Shown: positions 46,109-56,656 of the stretch, one piece after another
Layout of the letters: each line of letters begins with the position of its first letter
Position numbering within the stretch: the first letter of the stretch is position 1
Assembly (NCBI RefSeq): GCF_005239225.2
Contig: NC_133299.1
Coordinates: 6,638,967 to 6,702,966, forward strand
Reading direction: 5' to 3'
DNA from: Populus alba
Taxonomy: Eukaryota; Streptophyta; Magnoliopsida; Malpighiales; Salicaceae
Length of the DNA: 64,000 nucleotides
The notes under the pieces: model-generated
The model's input: only the letters and a program-made list of their open reading frames with translations
Told to the model about the DNA's origin: nothing
The model's database searches: none
Program-made: the position numbers and the translations under genes

Positions 46109-46816
46109 CTACTTACTATGAACTTCTATGCTAACAAACGACATCGTCGTATTCTCACCAGAATCACCTAAGACGACGACACTGACTTCATTTTCAGTCC
46201 CTGAATTCTTGCGAGATAGATTTCCATCACGAGGAGGAGAAGGTGAAGGAGTATAATAATACTGAGGAGATGCACACGGTGTCCAAAACGGCGTCGTTAC
46301 ATCATCAACCTCAACCTCAACAACCACATCATTAGCAACTGCTCCTTCAAAACAAAAATCACTACTCTTTTTCCTCTTCTTGCTTTTAACAAGCTCGTTC
46401 TCTATCGACGAATCGTCGTTCTCAGTTACCTCCATCTCCTCTTCCTTGATAGTAAACAAAACTCTCGATGGTCCGTACATCCCTTGCAACTTCAACATCT
46501 CCTCCACCAACGCATCTGCATCATCTGCTGGAACTGGCGGAGCCACCGCGGAGGCTGCCTGTGGTGTTGTAGAGTCAGGTTCGATGCGAGGCGTTTGGTT
46601 TTTCCAGCAGAAGAAGTAGAGAAGCTCTTTAGACGGCTCCGTGTAGAGTGAATCGCTATTACTTCTGAATTCCCCGTCAGAACCAGAACTTGTGACACTC
46701 CGTCGGAGGAATCTTCTTCGGCGCCAGAGAACGTAAAGGATCTCGACGACCAGAGCGGCAAGACAGGCCGAGAAGACAACTGTGAGCACTGTTCCTAGAT
46801 TGTTTAGAGCTTTCAT
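46109..46816 (-). CDS. Plant-specific single-pass membrane protein, unknown function
   Basis: Single-exon gene for 235 residues on the minus strand. A short N terminus leads straight into a hydrophobic segment, about residues 8-30 (TVLTVVFSACLAALVVEILY), followed by a strongly basic stop-transfer stretch (WRRRRFLRR). The rest is hydrophilic and low in complexity, with conserved-looking islands: KELLYFFCWKNQTPRIEP (about residues 63-80), LKLQGMYGPSRVLFTIKEEE (about 108-127), a basic KSKKRKK, and TPFWTPCASPQYYYTPSPSP (about 174-193). I recall this motif set in other plant proteins of unknown function. A type of N-terminal signal-anchor with a cytosolic tail carrying Ser/Pro-rich, possibly phosphorylated segments is inferred. 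Intact frame; no domain name assigned. Confidence 0.85.
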   Translation of the reverse strand: MKALNNLGTVLTVVFSACLAALVVEILYVLWRRRRFLRRSVTSSGSDGEFRSNSDSLYTEPSKELLYFFCWKNQTPRIEPDSTTPQAASAVAPPVPADDADALVEEMLKLQGMYGPSRVLFTIKEEEMEVTENDDSSIENELVKSKKRKKSSDFCFEGAVANDVVVEVEVDDVTTPFWTPCASPQYYYTPSPSPPRDGNLSRKNSGTENEVSVVVLGDSGENTTMSFVSIEVHSK

Positions 46817-46959
46817 AGCTAACAGCGAAGACCGGAATAAACAGCAACAATAATAGCACTACATACGATAATAAATTTATTTTCTTTAATGGCTAAGTTT
46901 CAACGGTTATAGCCGGTGAGTATTAGGGGATAAAGATAGAGACCTGGCTGTTTAGGATT

Positions 46960-47155
46960 GCGTTTGAAAAGTGTTTTTTATAAAATTTGAATTTTTTTTT
47001 TTTTTAGCTTGGAAGTAATATATTTTTGATGTTTTTAAATCATTTTGATATGCTGATCTCAAAAATAATTTTTAAAAAATAAAAAAAAAATATTATTGGC
47101 ATGTTTTTCTAAGTAAAAAACACTTTGAAAAGCAACAACAACCACACTCTCAAAC
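46960..47155. repeat. AT-rich MITE-like repeat copy with readable terminal repeats
   Basis: Left end GCGTTTGAAAAGTGTTTTTT. The reverse complement of the right end begins GATGTTTGAGAGTGTGG and has GCTTTTCAAAGTGTTTTTTA. These related arms show that this copy is close to full length at about 195 bases. Confidence 0.65.
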
Positions 47156-48049
47156 ATCTTCGGATGAGAAGGAGTTGTTATTACAAGTTGCCGGTGTTAG
47201 GAAAGGAGTTTTGGTGGTTGTTGTGTTTAATTTCTTGGAAACATAAGTGAGAGGGAATAAATTTTAAAAAATAAATAATTTTAATTTTGGATTAGACAGA
47301 TGACGAAGCCCAGAGAAAAAGTAAACTGTCTTAGTCATTTTAGGTCAAACGTCCATCTAAACTCGTTTTGTCTCTCGTGATTGCCACTTTAAAACAGCAG
47401 TCTCTCTGTCATTTTTCTTCAGGGATATCGGTGAGCGCTCACGTGTGAGTATTGGCGTCATTGCGTATTGAATTTGGATGCCAATGGATTGGACCGGTTC
47501 CCAGTTTTTTCATTTTATTTATATAATATACTTAATATTTTTTTTAGAATAGTAAAAGTAACATCATCCTGTCCCAATTTATTTGTTCATCATTACATTT
47601 TTAATTATTTATAAAGACATCATCAACAAAGACCTAAAGTTAGAAGGAAAATTACTGTTCAACAAGATAATATATAATACTATTACTGTTCAACAAGATA
47701 CAAAATACTATTTATTATAATAATATAAATGATAAAATTGAGTAATAAAACATTTTGTATTAAACATTACGGATAAGGTGATACAATTGTATTGATGAAT
47801 TATGCAGATTAGTCATTTCATTTTTGGTAAAAATTTATTAATTTAACCTTAAAAAAAAAAAAATACTATCTTCAATCCAGGGCGTTTTGTTCTTGTAAAG
47901 TTTTTCAAAATAGTAAAAGTCTTTAATTACCCTTGAAGGAAAAATAAACTAAACTCTCTTATAATGACTTTTTGGTCCTCTTAAAATAATTTTTTTTTTA
48001 TATAATCAGGTTGTTCAGGAGCATTATTTAATTTTATCATATTAAATAT

Positions 48050-50420
48050 TATTTTAAAAAAATTTATTGATGCTTGCATAATACACGCTAGTGAGTGGGA
48101 CGCCCTGCATCATTTAAGTGAAGTGTATGGGTTTGTTTGATCATCAAATACAACCTTTCATGATAGTGTTTGGATCGTTTTGGCATCCTCTATATGATGA
48201 GATGACTTGTATTCCAAACAATCCTTTGATTTGGTGTTCACAACCTTTTTTTTTTTTTTTTCGGGTCTCAATTTTTGCGCTACCCCTTAAAAATTTCAAA
48301 GAAACCCCTTAATTTGTTTTCTCTTCATATTTAGTACATGTTTTTTTTTATTATTATTTGTTTTATTTTGAATAATTTATAAAAAATATAATTATTTTTC
48401 AATTTCATCCCCTTTAATTTTTTTTTATCCTTTCAAATTTGGTCCATATTCACTTGATTGTTGTTTATTTTTATTTAGGTTAATTTTGCTAAATTGATTT
48501 TTTTACAATTTCATTTTCTTTAGATTTTTCTTTCTATCAAATTTGATCTTTATTATTATGATTGATATTTTTTTAATTTTAGAAAAAATTTTAAATTGAT
48601 ATATATTTTTTAATTTTATCATTAAATATTAAATTAGTTGGGAACTAGGCTTCTTTGTTTAGTAGGAGTTTAGGATTTTACTGGCTCCGAGTTTTTGAGA
48701 TTAGCTTATATTTAGGAGGTTTGCTTAGTTGCCCCCCATTGTTTAAGCTTTTTTTTTTTCCCATTTTATTTTCAATTTCATCATTTAATATTTATTCAAT
48801 TTGAGATAGGACTCCATTATTTTTATTTGTTTGTTTTTTATAGGATTTTATATTACTTTTTAAAATGAGCTAGGTTATCCCAAGTCTTTTTATTTGTTGT
48901 TATTTGTTGAATTGTTTTTTGCTAATTTTTTTTTAAATTAATGTTTTCTTTTCGATTCTATTATTCAATATTTGAAATATCTTTTTTAATTATTTATAAA
49001 ATTATAATTATTTTTCAATCTAATCCCTCTTGAATTTCTTAATCTTTTAAATTTGATGCTCATTTTTTTTATTGTTATTTGTTTTATTTAAGATATATTT
49101 TTTAATTGATTTGTTTTACGATTTCAGTCTCTTTTAGGTTTTCTTTCCTATTAAATTTGATCACCACTCTTTTTATTGCTATTTTTATTTATTTTGATAA
49201 TTTTTTTAAATTGATATTTTGTTTTAATTTCATCTTTCAACATTAAATTAGTTAAGAATTGAGTTTTTTTTATTTAGTTAGGGTCTAACATTTCACGGAT
49301 TGCGAGTTTTAGAGATTAGTTGAGTTTAAGAAGTTTTTCTAGGTTTGTTTTGTTTATTTTTGCTTTCTTTAAGCTTATATTTGTTTTAGTTTCATCCTTC
49401 TAGATTTTTTCAATTTGAGACTAGGCACTATTATTTTTATTTATTTTCTATCTATAGAATTTCTTGTTAATTTTAAAAAATTATCCGGGTTATCTCGGGT
49501 TTTTTATTTTTCTTGTTCTTTATTGAGTTTTCTTTTGTTAATTTTTAAAATTTATTTTTTTTTATGCCATCATTCTATATTAAATTGGTTGAAAATTGAA
49601 TTTCTTGAGTACGGGTCTAGGATTTCATTAGTAACAAGTTTGAAATATTAGCTCGGATCTATAAAGTTCATCGAAGTTTACTTATTTTTTTTTGTCCTTT
49701 CTTTAAGCTTATGTTTTTTTTTTTTAAATTTTATCATTCACTATTTTTATTATTAGTGATTAGGCTTTGTTCTTTTCTTTATCTGCTTTCTATAGAATAT
49801 TTTATGAAATGTCAAACTGACTTAAGTTATACTAAGTCTTTTTATTTGTTGGATTTACTAAGACAATTTTTTTTTTAAATTGAAATATTTTTTTCTTATT
49901 CCATCCTTCAACATTATATTGTTTGGGACTTAATTTTGTTTTTTTATTCCATCATTCAAGGTCGAGATTTTTTGATATAAAACTTTGTAATTTTCTTTAA
50001 TTTTCTTTCTAATCATCCATCTTGATCTCATAACTTAGAAAGCGGGCACTATGGTTTGGCATTGATTGACTTAGTTTTTTTTTTTTAGGGTTGCCCTTTT
50101 TAAATTTAGTATTGTTTGTGTTTTGTCCTTCTAACATTAGGTTGTTTTAGAATTAAGCTTTGTAATATTTCATAGTTTGGTTTACATTAGATTATCTCAT
50201 TTGCATGATTCGGGTCATAAAGTTTGGTTTGCTCGGTATTTTTTTGGTTTTTTTTATATTGACATTAATTTAGATTTTATCATTCTATGTTGGACTTTTT
50301 TGGGAATTGGACTACAATTGTTTTTCTATTAACTTATCCTGGTCGCATGACATGGCTTGCTTATTTGATATGCTCACTCAAGTTAGCTTAGGTCAGTTTT
50401 GTTTCCAGGTTATCGCGATT
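48050..50420 (+). repeat. Degenerate ~160-bp repeat tract, long
   Basis: Begins with a leading part (TGATGCTTGCATAATACACG, CTAGTGAGTGGGACGCCC) also seen near 44,285, then many units. The phrase ATTAAATTAGTTGGGAACTA (48,628 area) recurs as ACATTAAATTAGTTAAGAAT (49,240), TATTAAATTGGTTGAAAATT (49,577) and ACATTATATTGTTTGGGACT (49,910). Each is followed by T-rich runs and GGTTATCTCGGG-like words. Confidence 0.6.
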
Positions 50421-51009
50421 CTTTTGTTTTTTAAGTTGGTATAATTTAAAAATGCTTGCATAACCTTTGGGTTTTTTTTTTACCAATAAAAAAAGGTTCA
50501 TGTATGTGACATTACGTGAGCCCACAAATCTTGTTTAATACTATGTTTGATGTACACATTCTTGAAATTATTACAATTATTTGAAAAAATAGTTGTTATT
50601 CATTAAATAATAGATGATAAAATAAAAAAAAAACCTTTTCAAACGCTTCATTTTGAAATGAAGAATCATTTTTCATTCATCTCTAAAATGAACGAACTTT
50701 GATAACCAATACGAGAGGGGAGGCTGTCATGTAACTAGTGCGGTAGAGAGGCATGACAGGTACGAGCCGGTTACGGGCCATTCTCATCAGGTCATGTAGA
50801 AGATGGGTATCCACTACGTCCAGCACAATTGCATCCCTAAGTAGAATGAGTTCTGCTATGGATTGGGCTTATAATGATAACTTTATCAATTGTAAGGTCA
50901 CTATTTCAATATCAAGATCTGATGGCCCCAATCCACGAAGTCCAAGGATAACTGGGCCTTTAGAAAAATATTATTGTGTTTCGAAAGAATTGAATTGGAT
51001 CGAATAGAA

Positions 51010-51215
51010 GTGTGATTATAGTTTTTATTTAAAATATTTTTTTATTAAGAAATGTATTAAAATAAGATATATATTTTTTATTTTTAAAAATTATTTTTTA
51101 CACCAACATATCAAAATAATTAAAAAATATAAAAAAATATTAATTTAAAATAAAAAAAAAAATTTAAATTTTTTTAAAAATACTTTTAAAATACCATACC
51201 AAACACACCGGAATT
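51010..51215. repeat. AT-rich MITE-like repeat copy
   Basis: The right end reads ACCATACCAAACACACCGG and the left end GTGTGATTATAGTTTTTATT. The interior has the usual AAATGTATTAAAATAAGATA and ACACCAACATATCAAAATAA. It ends a few bases from the stop codon of the small frame at 51,217. Confidence 0.65.
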
Positions 51216-51216
51216 G

Positions 51217-51420
51217 TTAGTGAGATTCAAACTTTTGTACACAATCCTCTAGCGTATCAGGGCAGCGATGCTTAATCCTTGAAACAAATTGAAAGTGTCC
51301 AACCATGCAAGGGTCGCCCTGGGGCTCCATGCTGCTCCCCGACACTGGGCAAGTATTTCCAAAATGAGTGGCCTCGGGAACTTGAATGATACTTGTGCTT
51401 TGTTCTTGATCAACACCCAT
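51217..51420 (-). CDS. Possible small gene, 67 residues, unknown
   Basis: Frame from an ATG at 51420 to a stop at 51217. It is preceded on the minus strand by a TTTTTTATAGAAACGG stretch that could be a TATA box (about 51,470-51,480) and by TCTAGGGTTTC, a common plant leader motif. The protein is hydrophilic, with four Cys (NTCPVSGS, GDPCMVGHF, IKHRCPDTLEDC) and no signal peptide or membrane segment. I do not recognise a family. The MITE-like copy inserted right at the 3' end could have truncated a longer gene. Treat as a candidate only. Confidence 0.35.
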   Translation of the reverse strand: MGVDQEQSTSIIQVPEATHFGNTCPVSGSSMEPQGDPCMVGHFQFVSRIKHRCPDTLEDCVQKFESH

Positions 51421-53890
51421 GAAACCCTAGAAGGATTGCCGCATGCATCGAAGCTCTAACTCTCCGTTTCTATAAAAAAGAAAGCTCCAGGGAAAACGAC
51501 CCATCAATAATCAAAAGCATCTCTCACGTTTCTGGTTAATTTATTCCCTGTGCGCTTCTCTCTTTTTGACCAAGTCTTACTACAAAGAGAGACCACCGCA
51601 CCCATAACGTAACAATTAACACACACATACAGATTAACTAGGTGCATGGTGGTACCCTCCCGGCGCTTTCTCTTTATCTTTCCCACGGCTGAAAACAGCA
51701 GCTCATGAACTCCTCGGATCCCTCACTCATCACTTTCAAATGATAAATCCATAAAAGCAAACACACCCCAAAAAAAAAAAAGAAGAAAAGAGAGGAAGGA
51801 AGCTATGATGATTCAATATTGAATAACTGGAATATCTATCTATCTATCTATAGCATTTTCAGATCCCAAACTTCCCTTACTTTCATGCAAAAAGAAGATC
51901 ACTCATAGAATAAGGTTAACGAAAGAAGAGAAAGAGACGGAGAGAGAAGGCCAAAGACAATGACCTTGTAGAAAAGAATAATTTGTTAGCAGCCCATTTC
52001 TTAAAGTCTGCAAAAGGGCTCGAGGTGTGTGGAAACTTTGTCTCCATGCCTATGTTGTCTTTTGTAGATGCCAAACATTAAACCCTTCACTTTTGGTGGG
52101 TCTTTAGAGGGGAGAGAGGTTCTCTTAGCTTGTCTTGCATGTTCAAAACACCACTTGGTATTCAGTGCAAGGGAAGGGGTGCCACCCCATAATTAATGTA
52201 TATATATAATTTTCTCAGCTGAAGAATCACTTTAATTAAAAGGTCTACAATGTACATTGATTAGAACTGGAAAGAATTTCACGATGTTCTTTCTCTTGCG
52301 CTTTGTTTAGCTGTCGATGTGATGAATGAAGATTCGATGTTTGATTTCTTTTCCTGTAACTCGATCCTCTTCACCATCAAATCAAGGAATTTTGGGGCAG
52401 TCTATATGGTCATGAAATTGAGTTTTTTTTTTTTTTTTTAATATAATAATGGCTGGGCTAAAATATACTCTTCTTTACTGTTAAAACATCATGCACTAAA
52501 AAGTCTCCATTATAATGTGCAGCATTTGATGAATTATCCATGAAAAAAAAAGGTAGTGTTAGAATTTAAGTTTGAGCAGAAAAACAAAGGGGGATGTGAA
52601 GTTCAAGTAATTAATATATAGTGCAGAAATCTTAGAAATACACCCTTCTATAGAGAAACAAAAATCCAACCATTTCATACACTTTCTCAATAATTCAGGC
52701 TAATAATGCCCCAAAGGTGAGTTTGGAAACATTACAACGCAACTAGGTAAGTTTAATATATAAAGTTTGTTTTTTTTGTAAAATTCTAATCTTTTTTTTT
52801 TTTTTTTTGTTATAGTTGTTTTAGTTTAATGAACTTTTAAACTTGGTTGTGCGATTTCTTGTATGATGCGAACACCTATGCTAAGAGAAGAGTCAAGTCA
52901 GATGGCTTTGAGGTTTAAAAGAATTTTAGATCCTCACATCATTGAGAGTAATTAGGAGAGATATCTAGAGTTCTTGATGCCGAAGGATTTTAGAAGGTGG
53001 TCATACAGTGAGTTCTCGAACAAAAAAAAAAAAAAGACTCACAATTCCATTAGCAAGTATACTTATGAGTCACTTTCTTTTATTAACCATGCAAAGCTCC
53101 TGGTTAGAGATTATTTTATTTTTAAGTATTTTTTTTATTAAAATGTTAATGATTATTTATGATAATGTTTATTTATTATTTAAGTATTTTTAAATTATTT
53201 TTGGAGGCTACATAACTTGGGCTTGAGACAACTTCTATGAAGTTATATTTAGAAACACATATATAGAGAAAAGATGGACAATAAGGGGTGTAGTAGTTTG
53301 TGGACAACCGATCTGAGGCTTTTGTTATAAGTAAACTTTATAACTTTTTGTATATTTCTTGAACTAATTTTTTTTATTGATAAATTTGACTTTTTTTTTA
53401 TATAGGAATAATATAACACCGATATGCATGCCAAACATGAAAAGGATCCTTTAACCCAACAAAAATACAATCCAGAGTTATGGTTGAAGGCTTGAACAAT
53501 CGGTGGACTCAATAAGAATCAAGTTTATGTTATCTTTATAACTATGACTTGAAATATGAGGTTGAGTTATTGTGTCTTGACTGCAGGCACTCCATAATCC
53601 AGCCTGAGTGAGCCATAACTAGTCATTAAAAAGTTGTTTCAATAAAAATTGATACTACAATGCTCAATTCGAAGGCCAATCTAGAGGCACGGTATGGAGA
53701 AAAATGTAGAAAGAAATGGGCGGGGATAATGTTATACTTGTCCACTCATTACCCTCCCTTTTATAGACATTCATAAGATTTTCCTCCACCTCTATCCACA
53801 ACTTCTTTTTAAAGTATATAAATATTTGTAATTGATTTTTATATTTAAATTAATAATATAAAATGTGATCTTCAATTTAATTTTGTTGTT
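51421..53890. other. Intergenic, simple repeats and T-rich runs
   Basis: Contains a (TATC)n run at 51,835-51,853, poly(T) runs (52,424-52,440; 52,792-52,809) and AT-rich unique sequence. The part at 51,880-52,200 is GC-richer and purine-rich, possibly a transcribed leader, but holds no supported frame. Confidence 0.45.
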
Positions 53891-54392
53891 TAATATCAAA
53901 TTATTTGATCTAGATAAACATGTATTAAAAAAGAAAAACAAATTATTGACATATCGACAAAATCATCGATGGGCATAAGAACTCTTTTGGTAAATCTGTT
54001 GGTAATATAGTTCTATTTTCCATAGAGAATTACAGAGAGTGGTGAAATATTTTGATAAAAATAAAAAAAATCTCCAATAAAAGTTGTTATATCAATGATT
54101 TTGTTGGGGGGATTCGTCGATTCTACATCATCTATTTTCGATGGTTGTTATGATAAAAAATGGTCAATAACTTTTTTTTTGGCTTAAATATTCCATCAAC
54201 ATTTCTGTTAGGGTTTTCTTCAGTATAAAATCACTAATTAAATTCTTGATGGAATTAAATCCCTAATAAGACACTCACTGATGATATGTTTCCATGAATA
54301 AATCCATCAGTGATTTTTATATAGATAGAATTACAATTTATATACTAATGGAATACTCCATCAAAATAAATCAATTTTCTAGTTGTGATTGA
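53890..54392. mobile_element. Possible CACTA (En/Spm)-type element end
   Basis: The right edge reads TTTTCTAGTTGTG, i.e. CACAACTAGAAAA outward-in, close to the CACTA-type terminal form. Inside are many short words of the ATCGACAAAATCATCGATGG / CCATCAACATTTCTG / CATCAGTGATTTTTA kind in both orientations, typical of sub-terminal repeats. No matching left end or 3-bp duplication was found. Confidence 0.35.
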
Positions 54393-54629
54393 ACTTAACA
54401 ATTGTCCTATATCTTTAATCATGCATTAACTTTTCTTGGGATAAACTCAATTCCCACTGAACTATACTTGGTTGATTACATCCAAAACTGGTTCTCTTAT
54501 AAATCACCTTTTTATATTTCAATTGTACCTTAATCATGTTCTAAAATAGTTTTTCATGTGATTTTGATGGAAATTATCTATTAAAATTCTAAGGCATCGA
54601 TTTAGGGCTTTTAAAATGAGGTGGGTTTT
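54393..54629. other. Short unique stretch before retrotransposon debris
   Basis: AT-rich sequence with no gene or repeat I can name. Confidence 0.4.
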
Positions 54630-55410
54630 TTCATTGCTCTGATTCTAGGCTATGATGATTGGGCTTGAATATGGGTTTTTATCTTTAAGTTTGATGTTTC
54701 CTATAACACAAGTCCCTTGTTGTGATAAGAAACCCTCTAATGCTTAAGTTAGTATATGTAGGAGGAGAAAATAATATATAGAATGAGAAATAATATGAGG
54801 TGTAAGAGAAAAATGTGTAAAAAGAGGAGTGATATGTGTTATGAATGGTTTTTACTTTCCTAGCTTGACTTGAATGTTTTACTTGGTGACTAGAGATATT
54901 TATAGACCTTCGTGCTAGCTTACCTTATGTAGCATGGAAAATGCTGTTGCAAATACCTTACAGTGCATGGAGTTACATGTTCTTCGTGTTGAGTGAAGTT
55001 GAATGACCTTATGGTAAATGAATAAAAAAATACCATTGATGGTGGGATTTATTGCTCGTTATTGGTTTGTGTGCTCACTATGCCATTGATGCAGAAGTTA
55101 ATGCTTCTACTTTACATAGAGAATTTGTGTACATGAGGTTTGTCGTGCTTGCACAAAGAATTTATACGTGTGTGCCTATAAAAATTTATATTCACAAGGT
55201 ATGCATGCACTGGTGGGTGGTGTGTGCTTGAAAAAATTTGCTTTGAGGTGTGTGTTTATAGTAGTATTGGATAATCCAAGGTAAGTTAAGAGTGAGTGAG
55301 GGAGAGGTTGTTCGAGCTGGGCTTGAATGACTAAATTTGAGCTGGTTAGGGCAAGCATAAATGACTAGATTTTTTTTAAAAGTTTTGGGTACTATCAATT
55401 ACCCTTAAGT
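54630..55410. mobile_element. LTR-like direct repeat, copy 1
   Basis: Aligns by eye with 59,950-60,700 in the same orientation. Shared words include TAATGCTTAAGTTA, ATGGTTTTTACTT, ATGTTTTACTTGGTGACTAG, ATTTATAGAC and GTGCTCACTATGC. Divergence is clear, so the copies are old. The repeat pair brackets retrotransposon gag debris and the solo LTR. Confidence 0.6.
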
Positions 55411-55679
55411 CTTTTAAATAGTTGTGTTTAGAATATCTAACCAATAGAGGTAGAGGAAATAAAATATTTACTATTTTATACAGGTGATGTTACCTTTTAT
55501 AACCACAAGAGAGATGCGTGTTTCCCTATAAGAGAGACTAGTGTTTGATTAGTTTATTTGTTCTTTTTAAAGTAGAGAACATTATTATTTAGAAAGTAAA
55601 AAATGTTTTGTGTGAAAGTAATGTTAAAATATTGCGTAAGAATATGTTGCATGGATGAAGATTTTTCTTAATAGAGACA

Positions 55680-55870
55680 AGAAAATTTTAATGGAGACAT
55701 GAAGATCTTACTGTGAAGATTTTATTGGAAACATGGAGATATATTTGGAGACATGAAGAATTCATTTGAAAATGAGGAGATTCTAGTGAAGACATGAAGA
55801 TCTTATCATGAAGATTCCAATGGAGACATGAATACTTATTTGGATATATAAAGAATTCATTTAGTAATGT
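55680..55870. repeat. 95-bp tandem repeat inside retrotransposon debris
   Basis: GACATGAAGATCTTA occurs at about 55,696 and 55,791, followed in both units by GAAGATT, then GGAGACATGAA, then AAAGAATTCATTT/GAAGAATTCATTT. Two degenerate units. Confidence 0.65.
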
Positions 55871-55992
55871 GGATATTTCAATAGAGAATCACTATTGCTT
55901 CATTAAAAATTTTAAAACATTTTCTTAACTAGAGATATAATTTCAGGAAATTATTTGATCTCGAGTAATTCTTGTTGGGGATCTTTCTCTAT

Positions 55993-56211
55993 TTATTTGA
56001 AGAGTTGTGTTTCCTTATAAATTATTAAAGGTGATATGTGATGATCATTTTTTTCTATCTTATTTTTTAGGAGATGACATTCCTTAATATCATGACCATG
56101 TTTGTGGTGAGAGAAATAAAATTTATCGTGGTTTCTTGTGTTTGCGCCACTCTTCATAGGAGGTGAATATTGTAAAAAGTATTTTTTAAATAGCAACATA
56201 TATCTCAACAT
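55993..56211 (-). pseudogene. Gypsy-type retrotransposon gag relic
   Basis: The minus-strand frame contains DKFYFSHHKHGHDIKECHLL followed by KNKIEK. This matches the pattern of plant gypsy gag sequences, which usually read K-[YF]-C-x-[FY]-H-x2-H-G-H-x3-[ED]-C-x2-L-[KR]-x2-I-E. The first Cys of the motif is lost (replaced by F or Y), and the flanking frame is interrupted. This identifies the surrounding debris as Ty3/gypsy and sets its direction as minus. Confidence 0.6.
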
Positions 56212-56651
56212 GCATGGTGGTTAAAAGTGTGGTAAGAGCTTATAAAAAGTCAGTTATAGACCCTACTAATCAGGGTTTTTATAGCAATAGGTTCAAGTAT
56301 ATTCTCCACGTTGAGCATTTCCTCATTAAACATTTGGAGCTATGCTCTAGATATTTGATCTTCTTTTTATGTGATGATGAAGAGCTTCATGATGATTATT
56401 TTAGCTAATATGCTTGTATTTAAATGGGAGATAAGTAGAGAAACAATCTTCAAGGAGATAAATATGTAACACTTGATGAAAAAGTGGAGAATCTCTCCCT
56501 TGACAAAGGTGATGTTCATTCTACTGATCTTGTCTAGTTACTAATCTCATCTCATATCTAGGTCTTTTTCTATGGGTAACATTCAAGTGAGATCAAAAGA
56601 TGATTGGTGGAGATAACCATTTATATGTATAAGACTTGTTAAAGAGTTCTC

Positions 56652-56656
56652 TTTAT
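56652..56656. repeat. 5-bp target duplication, left (TTTAT)
   Basis: TTTAT before the LTR start is repeated at 59521-59525. Confidence 0.8.

Larger units (their letters stand above)
46817..51216. other. Intergenic, repeat-dominated
   Basis: It begins with a MITE-like copy (46,960-47,155). A tract of the ~160-base repeat spans 48,050-50,420, and a second MITE-like copy abuts the small gene at 51,217. The frame at 50,753-51,007 sits in GC-richer DNA but shows no family signature on either strand. Confidence 0.5.
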
